DNA from: Desulfobacterales bacterium
GTDB taxonomy: Bacteria; Desulfobacterota; Desulfobacteria; Desulfobacterales; RPRI01
Reading direction: 5' to 3'
Length of the DNA stretch: 11,379 bases
Assembly: GCA_030689795.1 (NCBI GenBank)
Contig: JAUYEO010000113.1
Span: forward strand, 1 to 11,379
The notes under the pieces: model-generated
The model's input: the letters and a program-made list of their open reading frames with translations, nothing else
Told to the model about the DNA's origin: nothing
Databases searched by the model: none
Shown: piece after piece, positions 1 through 6,233 of the stretch
Layout of the letters: each line of letters begins with the position of its first letter
Numbering within the stretch: the stretch's first letter is position 1
Translations under genes and position numbers: made by a program

Positions 1-135
1 GATTTTTAAGGAACTGAGCGTTAAAAATCACAAGCTGTTTGAGGGCGTTAGCCCGAGTTCTTGTGATTTAGCGAAGTGACTTAAAAATCCCCAAAAAGCT
101 CATTAAGTGAGCATATTTCGACTTTTTACGAGTTC
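1..135 (-). mobile_element. MITE-like structured repeat, copy 1, cut by window edge
   Basis: This non-coding stretch is an inverted copy of the element at 6014-6196. Positions 81-116 are identical over 36 nt to the reverse complement of 6030-6065, and the segments around AATCACAAG/CTTGTGATT also match. Arms AATCACAAG (26-34) and CTTGTGATT (60-68) form a perfect 9-bp stem, and the loop holds an inner hairpin GGGC (43-46)/GCCC (51-54). The right end, GACTTTTTACGAGTTC (120-135), corresponds to the terminal inverted repeat of copy 2 but carries a few extra or changed bases. By alignment, about 49 bp of its far end lies left of the window. No coding capacity is seen. MITE is an inference from structure, since no parent transposase is in view. 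Confidence 0.72.
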
Positions 136-174
136 ATCATATATGATGAAATTGTATAAAGTCCATCATATATG
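133..174. promoter_or_regulatory. Repeated CATCATATATG boxes, one within an 18-bp palindrome
   Basis: TTCATCATATATGATGAA (133-150) is a perfect 18-bp palindrome that overlaps the end of the repeat element. Its core CATCATATATG (135-145) recurs at 164-174, 29 bp downstream. Both boxes lie upstream of the sigma70-like promoter of the regulator gene. Placement would suit an operator for that gene, possibly autoregulatory. Chance in AT-rich DNA, or a remnant of the adjacent element, is also possible. Confidence 0.35.
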
Positions 175-194
175 TATTCTATTCAAAATCCGTG

Positions 195-223
195 TTGACC
201 GTTTTTTTGTTGTGATGTAATAA
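195..223 (+). promoter_or_regulatory. Sigma70-like promoter of the regulator gene
   Basis: TTGACC (195-200) and TAATAA (218-223) are separated by exactly 17 bp, close to the TTGACA/TATAAT consensus. Transcription would begin near 230, giving a leader of about 36 nt before the preferred ATG at 266. No sigma54-type -24/-12 motif is seen here, so the activator is probably made from a housekeeping promoter. Confidence 0.55.
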
Positions 224-265
224 ATAAGCAAAGAATATCTGCTTTTTTATATGGAGTTACCTGCA

Positions 266-1654
266 ATGCCTTCCGGAACAATCAAAGAATATCAGGAAAA
301 AATCGAATTTTATGAGCTGGTTTTGGACAATATCCGCAACGGCGTGATGATCACGGATCCTGATGGAAAAATCATTTTCTTCAGCGCTGCCTACGGAAAT
401 TTCATAGGTATTGACCCGAAATCGACCATAGGGAAAAATTGCGCGGATGTTGTTGAAAATACACGGATGCCTATTGTGGGAAAGACAGGGATTCCGGAGA
501 TAAATCATCCTCACAGGATTATGGGCCAGGACATGGTGGTCCAGCGCATTCCCATTAAAAAGGATGGAAAGGTCATAGCTGTCTACGGCCAGGTTATGTT
601 CGAGGACATCCGGGATGTGCAGGCTCTGGCTGCAAAGCTAAATTTTCTGGAATCCAAAGTCAAACTGTATGAAAAAGAACTCGTAAGCCTGCGAGCTTCC
701 AAATATACGATCAAAAACATTGTCGGCAAAAGCGAATCCATGACGGGATTAAAACAGCTGGCTCTTAAAGCGGCAAAAACCCATGCTCCTGTCCTCATCC
801 TTGGAGAAAGCGGGACAGGCAAAGAGCTTTTTGCCCATGCCATCCATCATGCAAGTGAAAGGCGGCCTTTCCCCTTTGTGAGGTTGAATTGCGCGGCTAT
901 TCCAAAAGAGCTTCTTGAGGCCGAGCTCTTCGGATATGAACCAGGGGCCTTTACAGGAGCCGGAAGCAAGGGCAAGCCGGGTAAGTTTGAACTGGCTCAT
1001 CGGGGAACGATCTTTTTAGATGAAATAGGGGAGCTTCCTTTGGAAATGCAGCCTAAATTGCTGCGGGTAATAGAGGAAAAAGAAATTGAACGATTGGGAG
1101 GAACCCGTGTTTCCCGTTATGATTTCCGGCTGATTGCCGCGACTCAGGAGAATCTCGGACAGAGTGTGGAACAGGGAAAATTCAGAAAAGACCTTTATTA
1201 CCGCCTCAATGTAATTCCCGTCCAGATACCGCCGCTCAGGGATCGGAAGGATGATATCCGGACCATAACCGAGCATCTGGTTCAAAGCCTGAACAAAGAC
1301 CTCGGTATGAATGTAACCAGTATTTCTCCGGAGGTTATGAGTATCTTCGAAAAATACGACTGGCTGGGAAATGTCCGGGAACTGAGCAATGTTTTAGAGC
1401 GCATCCTTTACTCTATTGAAGGCGACACGATAGAGAAACACCACCTGCCCTTTTTTCTGCAAACACTGGGGATTGGCGCTACTCCGTATAATCCGTCATC
1501 CCTTAAACGGTTACGGGAAGAGATGGAAAGAGAGGCTCTCGTGCAGGCCATAAGGCTTGCGAATAATAATAAAAAAAAGGCTTCAGAGAAGCTGGGTATC
1601 CACCGCACTGCTTTATATAAGAAGATGAAAAAGCTGAATATCCCGGTCAAGTAA
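266..1654 (+). CDS. PAS-containing sigma54-dependent transcriptional activator
   Basis: Bacterial enhancer-binding protein that uses ATP hydrolysis to open sigma54-RNA polymerase promoters. Numbered from an upstream in-frame ATG at 251, an N-terminal PAS-like sensor spans about residues 18-125, a coiled-coil linker follows (about 127-150), then the AAA+ domain (155-395) and a C-terminal Fis-type helix-turn-helix (about 437-464). Diagnostic motifs are Walker A GESGTGKE (185-192), the sigma54-contacting GAFTGA loop (232-237), Walker B TIFLDEIGE (253-261), the arginine-finger region FRKDLYYRL (311-319) and WLGNVREL (371-378), where the family usually has WPGNVREL. No response-regulator receiver domain is present, so the signal is probably a small molecule or redox state read by PAS. 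I chose ATG 266 (462 aa) because TGGAG at 252-256 sits 9 nt before it; ATG 251 has no ribosome site. The sigma54-type promoter at 1861 is its likely target. Confidence 0.93.
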   Translation: MPSGTIKEYQEKIEFYELVLDNIRNGVMITDPDGKIIFFSAAYGNFIGIDPKSTIGKNCADVVENTRMPIVGKTGIPEINHPHRIMGQDMVVQRIPIKKDGKVIAVYGQVMFEDIRDVQALAAKLNFLESKVKLYEKELVSLRASKYTIKNIVGKSESMTGLKQLALKAAKTHAPVLILGESGTGKELFAHAIHHASERRPFPFVRLNCAAIPKELLEAELFGYEPGAFTGAGSKGKPGKFELAHRGTIFLDEIGELPLEMQPKLLRVIEEKEIERLGGTRVSRYDFRLIAATQENLGQSVEQGKFRKDLYYRLNVIPVQIPPLRDRKDDIRTITEHLVQSLNKDLGMNVTSISPEVMSIFEKYDWLGNVRELSNVLERILYSIEGDTIEKHHLPFFLQTLGIGATPYNPSSLKRLREEMEREALVQAIRLANNNKKKASEKLGIHRTALYKKMKKLNIPVK

Positions 1655-1860
1655 ATGTTTTAAAAAATCTGTGGCTTTTATTCTACATGTAGACAAACGG
1701 CCACCTTTCGTTAAAGACCGATATTTCCATATAAAATCCCGATCAAGCCCTAATTGTGTAGAATAAATTATACATAGGAAAAAAATGAGGCTTATTCATT
1801 AATATTTTATAATTCAATAAAATACAACTGTTTAGGTGATTTTCTGTTTTGATCTTATAT
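1655..1860. promoter_or_regulatory. AT-rich upstream region with candidate activator sites
   Basis: No gene is seen here. TCTACATGTAGA (1682-1693) is a perfect 12-bp palindrome, and 1755-1776 is an imperfect one (outer arms TGTGTA and TACATA). Both contain the hexamer TGTAGA. They lie about 195-205 and 112-133 bp before the predicted sigma54 start near 1888, the usual range for enhancer-binding-protein sites. The AT-rich tract at about 1775-1835 could help bending, but I found no clean IHF match. No convincing terminator follows the regulator gene; GTGGC (1671-1675)/GCCAC (1700-1704) could pair around the first palindrome but lacks a good T-run. Confidence 0.35.
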
Positions 1861-1877
1861 TTGGCCTCTCTTTTGCA
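1861..1877 (+). promoter_or_regulatory. Sigma54 (-24/-12) promoter of the SDR-transporter-ligase operon
   Basis: TTGGC (1861-1865) and TTGCA (1873-1877) place the invariant GG (1863-1864) and GC (1875-1876) exactly 12 bp apart, as in the sigma54 consensus TTGGCAC-N5-TTGCA. The predicted start is near 1888, leaving a 75-nt leader before the SDR gene. It stands directly downstream of a sigma54 activator gene and upstream of a long co-directional gene run, which strengthens the call. Confidence 0.8.
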
Positions 1878-1962
1878 ACATTAGTTCAATAAATACGATT
1901 TTCACCTTACCGGTCTTTTTAGAGAACAGTTCTTCTGTTTTTATTAAAAGGGAAGATGCTTC

Positions 1963-2811
1963 ATGGACATCAGCGAACCTGTCGTTGAAAAAAAAGATAT
2001 TCTTTATCTGTCAGATGAAAATTTTAATGTAGGCAATGTCTGTCTGGTCACAGGAGCGGGAAGCGGAATCGGAAGAGCAACGGCCATCGCCGCAGCGGCC
2101 AATAACCTGATGACGGTCGGCCTCGACATTGACGAAACGGAAGGGAAAAGAACCCAGAAAATGGCCCGCGAGATGGGCGGCCAGATGATTTTTATCAAAG
2201 CCGATCTTACCCGCGACGAAGAGATTGCACAGGCTGTTTCCGAAGCCGCCAAACTTGGAAACATCAAATTTCTGGCAAATATAGCCGGAATTCAGCATAT
2301 CGATTCAATCGAAACTTTCCCGATGGAAAAATATGATGCGATGCACCGGCTCATGCTGAGAGCGCCCCTCTATCTGTCGAAACTGGTCATCCCGTACATT
2401 AAAAAGAGTCCCGGAGGAACGGGGGCCATCGGAAACATGACTTCAGTCCACGCTCATATCTGCACAATCAACAAGCCGGCCTATAATATCATGAAGTTCG
2501 GTCTGCGGGCTCTTACCCAGTCTATTGCCGCCGAAGGAATGGGAAAGATACGCTCCTTTTCCGTAAGCACTGGCTTTGTAAAAACAGCCCTTACCCTCAA
2601 ACAGATCCCGTCGCAGGCAAAGCAGCGTGGCATCTCTCCTGAAGAGGTCGTTGAAAAAGTCATGCTCGGAAATTCACGGATCAAGGAGATGATGAGCCCT
2701 ATAGAAGTAGGAAATCTGTTTGTTTTCGGTTTTTCACGTTTTGCAAAATATCTCGTCGGCGGAGATCTGCTCTTTGACGGCGGCATGGTCCTGACCTACG
2801 CCGAAAAATAG
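1963..2811 (+). CDS. 3-hydroxybutyrate dehydrogenase-like SDR oxidoreductase
   Basis: Classical short-chain dehydrogenase/reductase of 282 aa, probably NAD(H)-dependent and cytoplasmic. The Rossmann motif TGAGSGIG is at 30-37, NIAG (usually NNAG) at 106-109, catalytic Ser161, and Tyr174-x3-Lys178. GIQH (109-112), the SVH motif at 161-163, Lys171 three residues before the catalytic Tyr, and KQIP near 213-216 followed by QAK resemble D-3-hydroxybutyrate dehydrogenases, whose carboxylate-binding Gln/His/Lys/Gln set appears conserved (Gln111, His163, Lys171, Gln214). An extension of about 24 residues precedes the fold. The start follows AAGGGA (1948-1953) at 9 nt. It is the first gene after the sigma54-type promoter and lies 43 bp before the binding-protein gene, suggesting it acts on the imported compound or a product of it. 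Family assignment is firm; the exact substrate (3-hydroxybutyrate or another short hydroxy acid) is inferred. Confidence 0.85.
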   Translation: MDISEPVVEKKDILYLSDENFNVGNVCLVTGAGSGIGRATAIAAAANNLMTVGLDIDETEGKRTQKMAREMGGQMIFIKADLTRDEEIAQAVSEAAKLGNIKFLANIAGIQHIDSIETFPMEKYDAMHRLMLRAPLYLSKLVIPYIKKSPGGTGAIGNMTSVHAHICTINKPAYNIMKFGLRALTQSIAAEGMGKIRSFSVSTGFVKTALTLKQIPSQAKQRGISPEEVVEKVMLGNSRIKEMMSPIEVGNLFVFGFSRFAKYLVGGDLLFDGGMVLTYAEK

Positions 2812-2854
2812 TTAAGCGCCGTTACGAAACCATCAAACATAAGGGAGGTTAAAA

Positions 2855-4150
2855 ATGAAAAGATTGGCCATTTTAGCGGTTTTTGTCTTTATTTTTACCA
2901 TGATTCTTGCCCCGGTAATGGCACAGGCAGGAACTCCGGCGCTTAAAGCTGACACCAAAACTCCGGCGCCTAAAGCTGCGGTAAAAGCGGACGCCAAAGA
3001 TCCCATCCGCCTCGGAGCCATCTGGGATTATGCAGGACCCTGTTACATGCTCTCCGAATCCGCGGTCCAGGGAATCAAAATCGCTGTCGATGAGATCAAT
3101 GCAAAAGGCGGCATCATAGGCAGAAAAATCGATCTGATTGTCCGGGACACTGAAATGAAAGTGGATGTCGGCGCAAGAGAGACGAAAGACCTTATCTTAA
3201 GGGAAAAAGTCCATTTCCTGATCGGCCCGTGCAGCAGCGGAGTTGCCCTCGCAGTCCAGGTGGTTCAGGCCGAAAGCAAGGTCCTCCGTATAACCTGCAT
3301 GGCCAATACCGAAGCACAGGTAGTTGATAAATTCACTCCTTATGTGGCCCAGGTCGTTCCAAATACTTACATGGAGGCTATTGCCGCAACACGTTTCATG
3401 AATAAAAAATATCCGGCTGCCAAAAAGTTCTGCACGATCGCCCCTGATTATGAGTTCGGCCGGCGCGAAGAAGCCGCCTTTGCCGAGGAAATCAAACGGC
3501 TTGTTCCGGATTCTGAAATTCTTTATCAGGCCTGGCCAAAACCGGGAGAAAAGGATTTTACATCTTTTATTACCGCCATCATGGCACAGAAACCGGACGC
3601 AGTACACAGCTCGCTCTTCGGCGGGGACCTGGTTGCCTTTACCAAGCAGGCTGCTCCTTACGGTTTTTTTGAAAAGATACCCTTTATAGCCCTCTATGAC
3701 CTGCCGGTCTTCGTAGCCCTGGGCAATGATGCGCCTGACGGAGTAATGGCATTCGGAAGAGGATGTTTCTTCATGGATCCGAACCCCAAGATGATGGAAT
3801 TTGTCGACAAATACAGAAAAGCCCGCGGCGCCTATCCCGATTCATGGGCAGTACAGGCTTATGACTCAGTCTATCTGTTAAAGGCTGCGGTTGAAAAGGC
3901 AAAATCTTCCGACACAGAAAAGGTCATTGTGGCAATGGAAGGCATCACCCTCGACAGTTTGCGGGGTAAATTTACTATCCGGCCCCTTGATCATATGGGA
4001 AGCGTACCCTGCTACCAGGGTGTCATAGCAAAGGATCCCAACTATCCTTTCAAGATCTGGAAAGATGTGGTCAGGGTTCCGGGTGATCAGGTATGGCGGT
4101 CTGAAGAAGGGGTAAGAGAAGTATGGAAAAAGACGGGTGTAACCCGATAG
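2855..4150 (+). CDS. Periplasmic substrate-binding protein of a HAAT/Liv-type ABC transporter
   Basis: Extracytoplasmic receptor of 431 aa that captures the ligand and delivers it to the permeases. Residues 1-25 form a Sec signal peptide (Lys-Arg, hydrophobic core, AQA cleavage site). A low-complexity Thr/Pro/Ala/Lys linker (about 27-50) follows, then a type I periplasmic-binding fold of the LivJ/Peripla_BP_6 class: IRLGAIWDYAGP near 51-62, VDEINAKGGIIGRKIDL at about 78-94, and FLIGPCSSGVAL. No lipobox cysteine is seen, so the protein should be soluble. A strong Shine-Dalgarno AAGGGAGG (2841-2848) precedes the ATG, stronger than those of neighbouring genes, as expected for the abundant component of an importer. 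The family also binds aromatic acids, urea, amides and other carboxylates, so the Liv name does not fix the ligand. Confidence 0.92.
   Translation: MKRLAILAVFVFIFTMILAPVMAQAGTPALKADTKTPAPKAAVKADAKDPIRLGAIWDYAGPCYMLSESAVQGIKIAVDEINAKGGIIGRKIDLIVRDTEMKVDVGARETKDLILREKVHFLIGPCSSGVALAVQVVQAESKVLRITCMANTEAQVVDKFTPYVAQVVPNTYMEAIAATRFMNKKYPAAKKFCTIAPDYEFGRREEAAFAEEIKRLVPDSEILYQAWPKPGEKDFTSFITAIMAQKPDAVHSSLFGGDLVAFTKQAAPYGFFEKIPFIALYDLPVFVALGNDAPDGVMAFGRGCFFMDPNPKMMEFVDKYRKARGAYPDSWAVQAYDSVYLLKAAVEKAKSSDTEKVIVAMEGITLDSLRGKFTIRPLDHMGSVPCYQGVIAKDPNYPFKIWKDVVRVPGDQVWRSEEGVREVWKKTGVTR
2933..2986 (+). repeat. 27-bp tandem duplication in the binding-protein linker
   Basis: Two adjacent 27-bp units (2933-2959 and 2960-2986) both begin ACTCCGGCGC and encode TPALKADTK and TPAPKAAVK. 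A partial ADAKD follows. They make a flexible, positively charged spacer between the signal peptide and the folded domain. Confidence 0.75.
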
Positions 4151-4159
4151 GAAAATCCT

Positions 4160-5041
4160 ATGTCATTTGATGTCCTGTTCAATCAATTTTTAAGCGGGAT
4201 AGCCAGAGGCTCCATGCTCTTTCTGGTAGCCTCGGGCCTGTCCCTGACTTTCGGGGTCTTAAGGGTCCTGAATTTCGCGCATGGCTCCCTTTACATGCTG
4301 GGAGCATTTCTCACTTACAGCATATGGAAGTGGCTGCTTATTCCAGTATATGGCTTCTATGTGGCAACTCTCTTAAGCGCCCTGGTTATTGCCGGGATAG
4401 GGCTTTTAATCGAATATTCGATTTTAAGACGCCTCTACGCGCGTGGATGGCCGGAGCAGCTTCTTGCCACCTATGCCCTTATTCTTATTATTACAGACAC
4501 CGTGAAATGGTTCTGGGGAGGAGAATTTCTCTCCATCCCCAGACCGGAACCCTTTACCAAGGCCGTATTTCTCTTTGGTTTTCCCTTCCCATCCTATAAT
4601 TTTTTTATAATTATTTTGGGCCTTGTGCTGGTTTTTTTCCTCTGGTGGCTCGTTTATAAGACGCGCCTCGGGGATATCATCCGGGCTGCTGCCCATGACA
4701 GGGATATGGTCTCAGCCCTGGGTATTCCCATACCCTGGCTTTTCACCTCGATCTTCGTCCTTGGCGCCTTTATAGCCGGACTAAGCGGCGCAGTGACAGC
4801 TCCGTATGGATCCATAGCGCTGGGTATGGACATCGAGATCATTGTCGAGTGCTTTGCCGTGGTCGTTATCGGCGGTATGGGAAGCCTGCCCGGAACCCTT
4901 CTGGGTTCATTTATAGTCGGCCAGGTATATTCTTTTGGTATTATGTATAAACCAGAGCTGGCTCTGGCCTTTATCTTCATGGTTATGGCCATCGTGTTAA
5001 TTATTCGCCCCTGGGGTATCTTCGGGAGGCCGGAAAGATAG
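4160..5041 (+). CDS. Liv/HAAT-type ABC transporter permease, LivH class
   Basis: Inner-membrane permease of 293 aa, one half of the translocation channel. It is very hydrophobic, with about eight predicted membrane segments. The LivH-type N-terminal block GLSLTFGVLRVLNFAHGS (about residues 26-43) is present, as is the late cytoplasmic coupling region beginning RAAAHDRDMVSALGIP, and a C-terminal GGMGSLPGTLLGS motif typical of the BPD_transp_2 family. The gene starts 9 nt after the binding-protein stop; TAGGA (4148-4152) overlaps that stop and serves as ribosome site, implying translational coupling. It should pair with the permease encoded next. Length and motifs are normal and no damage is seen. 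Confidence 0.92.
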   Translation: MSFDVLFNQFLSGIARGSMLFLVASGLSLTFGVLRVLNFAHGSLYMLGAFLTYSIWKWLLIPVYGFYVATLLSALVIAGIGLLIEYSILRRLYARGWPEQLLATYALILIITDTVKWFWGGEFLSIPRPEPFTKAVFLFGFPFPSYNFFIIILGLVLVFFLWWLVYKTRLGDIIRAAAHDRDMVSALGIPIPWLFTSIFVLGAFIAGLSGAVTAPYGSIALGMDIEIIVECFAVVVIGGMGSLPGTLLGSFIVGQVYSFGIMYKPELALAFIFMVMAIVLIIRPWGIFGRPER

Positions 5042-5043
5042 GC

Positions 5044-6012
5044 ATGGAAGCAAACACAACTGATAAGAAAAGTTCATGGCTAAAGAGCGGATGGTGGCTG
5101 ATACTGCTTGTTGCAGCAGGCCTCGCCGCCCCTTATGTGATATCTGAGTTCTATCTGCTGATCCTTGGCGAGGCGCTGATCATGAGCCTCTTTGCCTTGA
5201 GTTTCAATCTCCTTTTCGGCCACATGGGTCAGCTTCCTTTTGGCCAGGCGGCTTTTTACGGCCTGGGAGGATACGGCATTGCCATGCTCCTGACCAAATA
5301 TCAGATGAACTTCTGGCTTAGCTTTGTGGCCGGAATCGGATTGGCCGCTCTGGCCGGACTGATAATAGGCATTTTCTGCGTCCGCCTCAGGGGGATATAT
5401 TTTTCAATACTTACTCTCGCCTTCGGCCAGCTTATATTCGTCATCATCTACAAATGGCACGATTTTACAGGCGGCGACGACGGTATCCAGGGGGTGTTTC
5501 CTCCCGAATTTTTGAAAACATCCGTTTCTTATTACTATTTCGTACTCCTTGTTTTCTGCATTGCCGCCTTTATCCTGTGGCGCATCACCCATTCTCCCTT
5601 TGGATATATTCTAAAGGCTATGCGGGAGAATTCGGAGCGCACTGAATTTTTAGGGGTCCCGATAGCCAGATATCAGTTAATCGCCTTTGTAATTTCCGCA
5701 GCATTTGCGGGCCTGGCCGGCGCACTCTGGGCTCCTTTCTACCGTTCGGTGGCCCCTTCCACCCTGATATGGATTAAATCCGGAGAACCTGTCATGGCGA
5801 CTATCCTGGGAGGGGCGGGGCTGTTTTTCGGGCCGGTTCTGGGAACCTTTATTATCACCTTTTTCCATGCCTATATTTTAGGATTCACCCATTTCTGGCC
5901 CATCATTATGGGAACTCTGATCCTGATTGTAATATTTTTCTTACCCGGAGGAGTTTTAGGTTTTATAAAGGAAAAACTGGATAACAGGAAAAAGAGAGGG
6001 CAGCAATCCTGA
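5044..6012 (+). CDS. Liv/HAAT-type ABC transporter permease, LivM class
   Basis: Second inner-membrane permease, 322 aa, forming the channel with the LivH-class protein. Residues 1-14 are a charged cytoplasmic lead, followed by many hydrophobic segments. The LivM motif FGHMGQLPFGQAAFYGLGGY lies near residues 58-77 (the family consensus has G-x-SLG at this place), and the coupling region AMRENSERTEFLGVPIARYQ lies at about 192-211. GGAGLFFGPVLGTF near 256-269 matches the C-terminal family block. Only 2 bp separate it from the upstream gene, so translation is coupled. The repeat element starts 2 bp after its stop codon, so the reading frame was not disrupted. The Lys/Arg-rich tail is ordinary for LivM proteins. 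Confidence 0.92.
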   Translation: MEANTTDKKSSWLKSGWWLILLVAAGLAAPYVISEFYLLILGEALIMSLFALSFNLLFGHMGQLPFGQAAFYGLGGYGIAMLLTKYQMNFWLSFVAGIGLAALAGLIIGIFCVRLRGIYFSILTLAFGQLIFVIIYKWHDFTGGDDGIQGVFPPEFLKTSVSYYYFVLLVFCIAAFILWRITHSPFGYILKAMRENSERTEFLGVPIARYQLIAFVISAAFAGLAGALWAPFYRSVAPSTLIWIKSGEPVMATILGGAGLFFGPVLGTFIITFFHAYILGFTHFWPIIMGTLILIVIFFLPGGVLGFIKEKLDNRKKRGQQS

Positions 6013-6013
6013 T

Positions 6014-6196
6014 GGACTCATAAAAAGTCATATGCTCACTTAATGAGCTTTTTGGGGATTTTTAAACCACTTCGCTAAATCACAAGAAGTTTTCGCCTGC
6101 GGCGGTTCAAAGCCTTGTGATTCTTAACGCTCAGTAATTTAAAAATCTATTTCCCAAAAAACTCAAATCCGTTCGCATACGACTTTTTACGAGTCC
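6014..6196 (+). mobile_element. Complete 183-bp MITE-like element inside the transporter operon
   Basis: The ends are 21-bp imperfect terminal inverted repeats (6014-6034 and 6176-6196) matching at 19 of 21 positions; the left starts GGACTCATAAAAAGTC and the right ends GACTTTTTACGAGTCC. Each end contains a smaller GACT/AGTC pairing. Inside, GAGCTTTTTGGGG opposes CCCAAAAAACTC, and AATCACAAG (6078-6086) pairs perfectly with CTTGTGATT (6114-6122) around an apical hairpin CGCC (6094-6097)/GGCG (6101-6104). The whole unit is thus a long imperfect palindrome. It is non-coding and matches the 1-135 element in inverted orientation. It accounts for most of the 221-bp gap between the permease and ATPase genes, which are otherwise tightly packed. 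A clear target-site duplication cannot be defined. Confidence 0.82.
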
Positions 6197-6218
6197 GTCT
6201 ATCCTGAGAATAATTAAT

Positions 6219-6223
6219 AAGGA
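6219..6223 (+). promoter_or_regulatory. Ribosome binding site for the LivG-like gene (GTG start)
   Basis: AAGGA at 6219-6223 lies 10 nt before the GTG at 6234, supporting that non-ATG start. It lies outside the repeat element, in the 37 bp between the element and the gene. Confidence 0.6.
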
Positions 6224-6233
6224 TGATTAGAAC

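Noticed and set aside
1742..1754. IHF-like site near GATCAAGCCCTAA
   Set aside because: Two departures from the WATCAA-N4-TTR consensus; too weak to list in an AT-rich region.
3197..3607. Minus-strand 136-residue open frame
   Set aside because: Entirely antisense to the well-supported binding-protein gene, with no family motifs.
6014..6196. Reading the repeat as an ordinary intrinsic terminator or a riboswitch
   Set aside because: It has transposon-like terminal inverted repeats and a second inverted copy at 1-135, and no G/C stem followed by a T-run at the end; no known riboswitch core was recognised.
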